Positions 9,001-12,774 of a stretch of 12,774 nt of DNA are shown piece by piece (position 1 is the stretch's first letter; every line of letters starts with the position of its first letter). Made by a program: the position numbers and the translations under genes. The stretch lies in NCBI GenBank assembly GCA_002505935.1, contig DAWL01000115.1, forward strand, positions 1 to 12,774, read 5' to 3'. The notes below the pieces were generated by a model. That model saw nothing but the letters and a program-made list of their open reading frames with translations. It was not told the DNA's origin and did not search any database. The DNA is from Euryarchaeota archaeon UBA226 (lineage in GTDB: Archaea > Thermoplasmatota > Poseidoniia > Poseidoniales > Poseidoniaceae).

Positions 9001-9607
9001 GCTGTGATGAAATATCTGCCAATAGGTCGACAACTACGACCTCATCATTACCGTCGCCATCAAGATCTGCAGCAGCAATATCCCAGACGTAGAAGTGCGA
9101 AAATCTCTGACCGATGGTAAATCCATTATCGCTGCAACCGTTATTGTTGAGGAAAGTGATGTTACCCGGCTCTCCCGCAGGATTACCATTCTCATCCTGC
9201 TTGAACGGGTTGTTCCTCTGATAAATTACAATATCATCTCCAGCATTACCATCGAATTCTCCAACCTCTATCTCGAATACGTTGGCAAAGTCGTCCCATT
9301 CGGCATCGACGCGGTCAGTTTCTCCTGAAACCCAGATATCGGTACGCTCGCTAATATCTCCAGTTCCATCATTCCAGTGTACACTGATTGTGTGAGTACC
9401 AGAGGTTGCAACTGCTACATCTTGGTCACCATCACAATCGAAATCACCGAGGGCGACATCTAGAGGGTCACGGTTGGTAGCATAGGCTCTTGATACTGAG
9501 GCAGTTGCAAAAGTTGCACTGGCCATCAACGAAGTCAGCATCAGCGCCACAAGGCAAACGCTTCTTGCGCGCACACGAAGGAGGTCATTGTTACGAGGCA
9601 TCATCAT
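3041..9607 (-). CDS. Giant cell-surface protein: FG-GAP propeller, CARDB/MAM-like modules, GATase-like domain, membrane helix and UBA-like tail
   Basis: About 2188 residues. A signal peptide with hydrophobic core CLVALMLTSLMASATFATA is followed by FG-GAP/VCBS-type repeats (about 45-480; DFDCDGDQDVAVA, DLDGDGNDEVVVVD, DMDNDGVIDVVAM, DLNGDQEPDF) that suggest a calcium-binding beta-propeller. CARDB-like beta domains follow (NVTVTNTG near 495; DVTVAHYG near 890). They are interrupted by two jelly-roll/MAM-like inserts (about 540-800 and 930-1180), each ending with AFDNISI. The second carries two overlapping EF-hand-type loops (about 1055-1066 and 1065-1076). About 1375-1620 resembles a GATase/ThuA-like Rossmann-type domain (DIDVAILSD, then YDKVLLPW) without a visible nucleophile Cys. 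Ig/PKD-like domains follow to about 2090, then a membrane helix (about 2105-2129) and a 60-residue tail ending in poly-Gln. Paired cysteines recur throughout. A GTG at 9608-9610 directly precedes ATG-ATG-ATG, so the start is uncertain by a few codons. Likely role: adhesion, binding or envelope structure. Confidence 0.9.
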   Translation of the reverse strand: MMMPRNNDLLRVRARSVCLVALMLTSLMASATFATASVSRAYATNRDPLDVALGDFDCDGDQDVAVATSGTHTISVHWNDGTGDISERTDIWVSGETDRVDAEWDDFANVFEIEVGEFDGNAGDDIVIYQRNNPFKQDENGNPAGEPGNITFLNNNGCSDNGFTIGQRFSHFYVWDIAAADLDGDGNDEVVVVDLLADISSQRMVMYQGPISSATQAKVTSLGPSTTARYLEVRLGDWGESQVGTTGSCMDKDAWLLRERGADYTTGQYTTQGNDDNFTVLEFNCLTDTFPTDIATATPHTIQMGTTWGDHSIADMDNDGVIDVVAMTDGNIENMTYKTSSSVGTWSSSKLAYFGPYIAWYGFIADLNGDQEPDFINPTLAEQINSTTSTGTTSEGYYLTPPTTCQVTLSDGNGGHLNPLSYPMGRRPTAVAVGQIAGGSSSPLDIVVGEDGKDFGSWIDNMGWQGQYDRLTVIEMDNKDLEVSRIQVEPTDRYYGIIGEGTRNVNVTVTNTGMNILNGAADIEVTLEQVDESSSSNDSVYSQDFDGNEDTTGCSGGCSWTYEEYRGETNFWHLETNHSTGASAGNNAPENSANYLKQDDFMWAGTMRTNSSGGVWSGYHRNWDMAMVLNDVDLTGADRAWMSAEIFNHLSFDALGSNQGNGFQVGDIWDDLAIIDVRGERGWSTIACPTTAILEGACASGMSMWGGYDNERTFKIYGYNAYAESNLYYGIATSGTYYGWDNYSEDEGDLGAFELSQWAGETVDIRFRFRTGFDGSISDSNESRWSGRDGFAFDNISIWKQNTVFQPNPQVVSKTISLTNLAPGETHVESMQATFLNDTVYRISASVDYSQDEQDINDDLVFYLQTLNVYDPAVVNFDGFEPGALYPEATMPIDVTVAHYGNTVVDFDVEASIKSANPDDINCGTPAAACVEGFEGGSSGSRYTDDGNGQGAVISDTGAQEVLFGTNAYWFGHPTDTATDGYDEVWNESFTIPDIDLTSMTGDFVSLSFDYFAETFFYIDNDGNYYSVNDYAAIQMEWEKDGNTYDGLIVGMWNDYNQDGTCNDDENGDGFIDDNESAVFDFSEITYVGDASSVDGTDGNYNVFFNTDGLVMSRSIDLTHVYIQNTTGAPSEWGPECVSMAGSMLDLKFSFQSDDDSHNGMNDGLRGVAFDNISITEFTFTEEASYSTTVSGLDAQETQVVSVANHAFQQGVYMIEVETIFDNTSTGTDWHNAEELSIANNIERVIFNVESVDITLGKPNSLACLQDATYECVMPIDNATNHDFTLSSTNGVLAGKYLFYQDIVDITSTPELKTSIVANSGQSQELQPHEKTDVTFTPWDGWEDGRTYNISFYAQLEDGTPSGNVRYFHATFHYDIDVAILSDATSLGRLEKVKEDLQGMGMTYTQYHMNDWDDYLTGSWLTHYDKVLLPWQSELSAKDTSQGGKGYYEALGTTMNKLTLEMFMAAGGTVQMHLGPYRDYYVSQNGRLPFAVDVLNKNTAGSQVTYSQMDIADPYHPLLENVVTSNFQAFGGQSQTVANAVINTNTVAATSIPQVCGGRMETGGQFQSIIQHSDDPTAGLLSVCSYQNGGLIVSTIDIELYSDPFNSTNMPIRGNMLAYQVTPYPSNFGAVGNGIDLTINGEVPSIDPSTGLYSTRYMKSSAELTFSFNADGVSEPLFADWELDGPTTAWENPENSAGSVSHTSEQEPVGFFCKVDAFGCKQGETWDLTLYLHDAQGHARIVSITLMTDDNAADEFRPVANATIKEETDNQDQITSRGTKTVQEKEWEIYELTLSESGDLTVSFDAGSSFDQDATSGNGIATYEWSVYFDYPYEGGSVSLDGHVFTVPAAATSEWSYKFQNVTVDSTGAQENQIRIELVVYDNSGKNSEKFRMYFVVVPDGFGDEPPEVDLDSSLNNSRVVDDWVFVSGEVTAGAEKGDVSVEMAFDPNTFNQSSWTRRTMKDDFTWNETEDLCDSESLEDYGPSSSTPVSQQCEGTEFTLGLKIQDYYTNKSEQVTLYIKISEGDDRFTIYNYITINLAACNGASLPDEAVNAGVDWIWNAATKECELPEGWDVERDENGSITGVSKQEQTEEKSSGGGFLEDNMMLVIGGGLGLVIIILLSILVLGRGGDDEDQFNVAGAGAMPAQMDPMEAYVQQLIAQGYPEETARAYAAQYASHFQQQQQPGY

Positions 9608-9632
9608 CACTTGCTCTCGCGACTCTCACTAT

Positions 9633-9645
9633 CTATTAAATCCCT
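9633..9645 (-). promoter_or_regulatory. TATA-box candidate for the giant surface protein gene
   Basis: The minus strand reads AGGGATTTAATAG, with the TTTAATA core centred near 9638. That is about 28-31 bases from the GTG/ATG start cluster at 9610-9599, the distance expected for a leaderless archaeal transcript. There is no Shine-Dalgarno in front of the start. The purine run AAAGGGA just upstream is in the position of a BRE. The rest of the 9611-9741 gap shows no further gene or RNA structure. Confidence 0.5.
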
Positions 9646-9741
9646 TTGTCATCACGACTATTGAATAAGTCATAAACTGGGGCGCAGTAGGGCGATTAGC
9701 GACAAATGAGTTTGGCCGAGTGAAGGGGTTGCCTTTTCGCT

Positions 9742-10413
9742 TCACAAATGGCTCCTTACCTTACCCGACAACCACGTTGGACTGGGGCCATATCCCAACT
9801 TCTGCCCGCCATGTATCTTGACCAATTTTCCGTGCCTGAATAAAACATCCAGCCAAACCTCCAATTCGAGGTCTTCTCTACCGCCCAATCTTCCTTGAGC
9901 AGCCTTTTCAATGGCCTCAACAGAAAGACCAGTCACTCCAAAATCCTTCACAGCAACTCGCATTATCTCACGTAACCATGCTTCAGCCATAGGATCGCTC
10001 GACAGGGGATCTTGTACCGGTTGAGGTTGTTCCTCGAGGTCCTCAAGTGCCTCAGCGATTTCCAAAGGGTCAGGGCGAACTGGCTGTTCAACACCTAAGG
10101 ATACCAAACCTTCTGCCAAATCAAGGCTACCGATTTGTCTACGAACGGTTGGAATGCGAGAGGGATCAGGTGGCGGGCCCATGTCCTTGGGAGGTTTGAC
10201 CTCAACTTCTTGTTCGGAAGCAGAAGTAGATTCACGTCCCCTCTGAACCTGACTTGAGGTAGCAGTCATCGGCATAGTCCAACCAACGCCCTCAAGTCCA
10301 ATCAATATCAGCTGCTGAGCGACCCATTCGGCGTCGCCCTCAATTAGGACACTAACGTCCTCAGACTCTGACTTGAAACGGTACCTTACTGGACCCTTCA
10401 ATCGGACTGCCAT
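9742..10413 (-). CDS. Uncharacterised 223-residue protein with winged-helix-like C-terminus
   Basis: I do not recognise this family. From the ATG at 10411-10413 the N-terminal ~50 residues (VRLKGPVRYRFKSESEDVSV, LIEGDAEWVAQQLILIGLEG) look like a small alpha/beta domain with a 'v.l.GD..wV..ql' helix. Residues of about 50-130 form a Pro/Glu/Gln-rich, probably disordered linker. The C-terminal ~85 residues are helical, then end in LFRHGKLVKIHGGQKLGYGP, a strand-turn-strand that would fit the wing of a winged-helix domain. No signal peptide or membrane segment is present, so it is probably cytoplasmic. The start is chosen because AGGAG lies 6 bases upstream of this ATG. A longer frame from a GTG at 10447-10449 would add 12 residues but has no such site. 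The upstream hydrolase gene stops 45 bases before, so the two may be cotranscribed. Confidence 0.75.
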   Translation of the reverse strand: MAVRLKGPVRYRFKSESEDVSVLIEGDAEWVAQQLILIGLEGVGWTMPMTATSSQVQRGRESTSASEQEVEVKPPKDMGPPPDPSRIPTVRRQIGSLDLAEGLVSLGVEQPVRPDPLEIAEALEDLEEQPQPVQDPLSSDPMAEAWLREIMRVAVKDFGVTGLSVEAIEKAAQGRLGGREDLELEVWLDVLFRHGKLVKIHGGQKLGYGPSPTWLSGKVRSHL

Positions 10414-10419
10414 CGTCGA

Positions 10420-10424
10420 CTCCT
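10420..10424 (-). promoter_or_regulatory. Shine-Dalgarno site deciding the start of the 223-residue gene
   Basis: AGGAG on the minus strand, with a 6-base spacer to the ATG at 10413-10411. It contrasts with the surface-protein genes, whose start codons have no such site. It fits an internal cistron of a two-gene transcript with the preceding hydrolase gene. Confidence 0.6.
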
Positions 10425-10458
10425 GAAGGCGGGGGGTCAAGAACCTCACGCTAACAAA

Positions 10459-12774
10459 TCATGAATTTCTAGACCATGAACCATCACTTGCAGAAAACCA
10501 CCAATCGCCTTCTCCATCTTGATACCACTGCCCAGCCTCATTATTGCTGTAAGAGCCTCCAGGCGGTAATTTCTGCCAGTTATCTACCCACATTGGCTTA
10601 TTGCTGACAGTACTCTGTGGCAAAGAAGGTTCTGGTGTCGATACCAATGCTTCAGCCAAATCCTGATCCATAGGTATCGGTAGATTGGCAGGATCTTCAG
10701 AACCCCAAAGGTCTACCTTTTCACCTTCCTTTCCAGCATTCCTTCTAGAGATGAACATGAAGGCGATAGCAACTGCTGAGATGGCGGAAACGATACTGAC
10801 CCAAAGAGCAGTGTTATCTTCATTGGTAACTGCTTCCTTGGATTCTGATTCACTGTTTGTTTCTTCTTCCTTCTCCTCTTTCTCTTCCTCAGACGGGACT
10901 TCCGGCACCTCTGAAGGACCAATCAATATCGTTTCATGTTGCCCAACGATGACCCATTCCCCCCTAACATCAAGAGCTTCAACATAGAAACCGAGCGTCA
11001 TGTTTCCTTTGCTTTCTTCCAGCAAACGACAAGCCTCGAAAGTTGATTGCAAGCCACTCTCTAGTAGGAATTGTTCAGTACAGATTCCTTTGGTAGCAGG
11101 AGCCACAAGGCGGATGCGAATCTGACTGTCCCAATCGCCATCATTGGAAACTTCGCACATACTAGCATTAATCACTCCATCCGAATCTGCCTCAACATCG
11201 CTACAGTTGGCTGCTATTCTAGTCGACAATACTTCTGTAGAATCAATGATGGTAGAATTGACCGAGCATCTATTTTCAGAATCGCAAGTCAACACATCGA
11301 TACGGCGTTCACCTGCCAACCAAATCCGCATATCCAATTCTACCGACCACTCTTGATCTTCAATGACGATTTGCAAATCTCCTACTTCGAAATCATCAAC
11401 CAACAATTGCAAGTTTACTTCCTGCTCGCTCTCGTTGTAAATCGTTCCATTCAGAGTGAGGTTCCATCCATTCCAGACAGGATTTCCAATTCCGCTCCAA
11501 GGATCGGGAATTGGGGGGTCTATCGTCAAGAATGAATCTGGAGAGCCGATGACGAATTCAGGGGCAACATTACCCAATTCATCTGCGAGCGCTACATCGA
11601 TTCCATAGACGCCCGGTTCCATCATTCCTACTGAAAGGTCTGCATGACCAGAACCAACTTGATCCTCCACCAAAAGAAGGGTACGATAATGAGAACCATC
11701 GGGCTTGCTTACCGTAACTGATCCGTTAACATCCTCGCCATCTTCGGATTGCCAATTGACATATGTTCTCCACACTTCCTTGCTCGCATCACTCCATTCA
11801 CCCTGTACTGAAAGAATGACCGGCACTTGAAGATCGATGAATTCAATGCGCGCATCTAATCCGGACCTTAGGCCATTGGGATCAGATTCCGATCTTGCTT
11901 CATCAACGCATGATACTTCAACATCCCAGATTCCTAAGTTCTCCCTGCTGGCTTGCCATTCTCCCGTGTATTCACTGTTCAAAGAGTCCCATGACAACTG
12001 TATGATTTCAGTTCCTGAGTCGCTATGAGTCATAGTGATGCTGAGATTCAAGTCTGGACGATCCGAAGCCACTTGCACTGCAAATTCCAAACTCTGATTA
12101 TGCCACCAACGCGAATTCAAAGAGTCGGCATCCAATGGCCCATTGCCACTATTGATTTGCATATCGAGAATCCACGGGCGCTCTGGTATCATCTCAAGTA
12201 ACTTTTCTGAACCATGGAATACTGAATTTCCTTGGGCGTCGGTCATCCTAATCGAAAGCCAGCGCTGATGATCGATAGTAGGGTCCAATACAGAGGTATC
12301 AAATGTAGTTCGATATTTCTTGTTAGTTAAGTCGTGATGCAGTAATTGAGAGGGGCTGGTAGGGATGTAATGATAGTGCAGCAAATCTGTGAATGCATTC
12401 TTGAACCGCTGAGCAATCTCGGCATGTCCTGTATCATTTGGGTGTCCATCAGGAGCATTCCACTCCGGATGAGCAGCATTGGTATCATAGTAAGGAATCA
12501 GGATGAAGTTGCTTAGATTTGCACCTATTGCTGCGATTGCATCGTTCTTCTGATTGACCTTATGCGCTTCCGAAGCAGAATAGCAACCACCCGGCCCACT
12601 ACCATTTCCACACACATACGCAGGATCTATTCTCTGGTCAAAGAATAGTACGTAAGCACCTGCATCTTCAATCTCTTCCAACAATGGGAGATAGTCGCTC
12701 CACCATTGGTTCACTGGAGTACCAGCATAGTCACCGAATGGAAGGAAAGTGACCACTTGTGGCTGAGCCGCAAT
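10459..12774 (-). CDS. Membrane-anchored SGNH/GDSL-like hydrolase with Ig-like ectodomains and W-rich cytoplasmic tail (N-terminus outside window)
   Basis: The frame is open to the window edge (771 residues visible), so the true start, signal peptide and any GDS nucleophile block lie outside. The first ~130 visible residues are the C-terminal part of an SGNH hydrolase. They include VVTFLPFGDY and, near residues 108-120, the DGHPNDTGHAEIA block that carries the catalytic Asp/His in this superfamily. The spacing here is D-x-H rather than the classic D-x-x-H. Such enzymes cleave ester bonds of lipids or glycans; the substrate is unknown. About 150-610 are beta-rich Ig-like domains with scattered cysteines. 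A charged E/K/S stalk (PSEEEKEEKEEETNSESESK) precedes one membrane helix (about 655-676, LWVSIVSAISAVAIAFMFI) and RR. The cytoplasmic tail ends with LPPGG, GQWYQDGEGDWW and SDGSW. An apparent GTG start at 12754-12756 is rejected because the hydrolase fold continues upstream. Confidence 0.85.
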   Translation of the reverse strand: MAAQPQVVTFLPFGDYAGTPVNQWWSDYLPLLEEIEDAGAYVLFFDQRIDPAYVCGNGSGPGGCYSASEAHKVNQKNDAIAAIGANLSNFILIPYYDTNAAHPEWNAPDGHPNDTGHAEIAQRFKNAFTDLLHYHYIPTSPSQLLHHDLTNKKYRTTFDTSVLDPTIDHQRWLSIRMTDAQGNSVFHGSEKLLEMIPERPWILDMQINSGNGPLDADSLNSRWWHNQSLEFAVQVASDRPDLNLSITMTHSDSGTEIIQLSWDSLNSEYTGEWQASRENLGIWDVEVSCVDEARSESDPNGLRSGLDARIEFIDLQVPVILSVQGEWSDASKEVWRTYVNWQSEDGEDVNGSVTVSKPDGSHYRTLLLVEDQVGSGHADLSVGMMEPGVYGIDVALADELGNVAPEFVIGSPDSFLTIDPPIPDPWSGIGNPVWNGWNLTLNGTIYNESEQEVNLQLLVDDFEVGDLQIVIEDQEWSVELDMRIWLAGERRIDVLTCDSENRCSVNSTIIDSTEVLSTRIAANCSDVEADSDGVINASMCEVSNDGDWDSQIRIRLVAPATKGICTEQFLLESGLQSTFEACRLLEESKGNMTLGFYVEALDVRGEWVIVGQHETILIGPSEVPEVPSEEEKEEKEEETNSESESKEAVTNEDNTALWVSIVSAISAVAIAFMFISRRNAGKEGEKVDLWGSEDPANLPIPMDQDLAEALVSTPEPSLPQSTVSNKPMWVDNWQKLPPGGSYSNNEAGQWYQDGEGDWWFSASDGSWSRNS

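Noticed and set aside
9611..9741. RNA gene in the 131-base gap
   Set aside because: No cloverleaf, stable stem or conserved box could be seen; only the promoter element is supported.
12754..12756. GTG as the true start of the SGNH-like protein
   Set aside because: The frame stays open to the window edge and the domain needs more N-terminal sequence.

Overview
The window looks like a chromosomal stretch from an uncultured planktonic archaeon, most plausibly Marine Group II Euryarchaeota (Poseidoniales) or a close relative in Thermoplasmatota. The reasons are an archaeal-type Gar1 homologue, very large secreted proteins built from FG-GAP/VCBS-like repeats, CARDB/PKD-like beta domains and C-terminal anchors, A/T-rich TATA-like elements about 27 bases upstream of start codons, and moderate GC content. 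The taxonomic call is an inference from gene style; no rRNA or tRNA gene is present to confirm it.

All six genes lie on the minus strand, so transcription runs from high to low coordinates. In that order they are: (i) 12774-10459, a surface-anchored protein cut by the window edge, with the C-terminal half of an SGNH/GDSL-type hydrolase domain, several Ig-like beta domains, an acidic stalk, one membrane helix and a tryptophan-rich cytoplasmic tail; (ii) 10413-9742, an unrecognised 223-residue soluble protein; (iii) 9607-3041, a giant protein of about 2188 residues with a signal peptide, FG-GAP-type propeller, CARDB-like domains interrupted by two jelly-roll/MAM-like inserts, a GATase-like Rossmann-type domain, further Ig/PKD-like domains, one membrane helix and a UBA-like tail; (iv) 2917-2567, a small NTF2/SnoaL-like protein; (v) 2508-571, a 645-residue secreted protein with a PGF-CTERM-like C-terminal anchor; (vi) 507-1, the N-terminal 169 codons of a Gar1-like RNA-binding protein that continues beyond the left edge.

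Three genes (i, iii, v) build the cell exterior with three different C-terminal solutions: membrane helix plus W-rich tail, membrane helix plus UBA-like tail, and a sortase-type CTERM. The small genes between them look cytoplasmic. Gene (iii) has its own promoter candidate and gene (ii) has a clear Shine-Dalgarno, so genes (i) and (ii) may be cotranscribed while (iii) starts a new unit. A GC-rich hairpin follows the giant gene.

The most unusual item is the partial gene at 1-507. It was easy to miss because it runs off the window. It joins a Gar1 domain to an Arg/Gly-rich linker, a textbook RanBP2-type zinc finger strongly resembling that of human FUS/TAF15/EWS, and a perfect RRGGD tandem repeat. 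This RGG-zinc finger-RGG layout is normally seen in eukaryotic RNA-binding proteins. No stretch longer than 300 bases lacks a gene; the largest intergenic gaps are about 130 bases.
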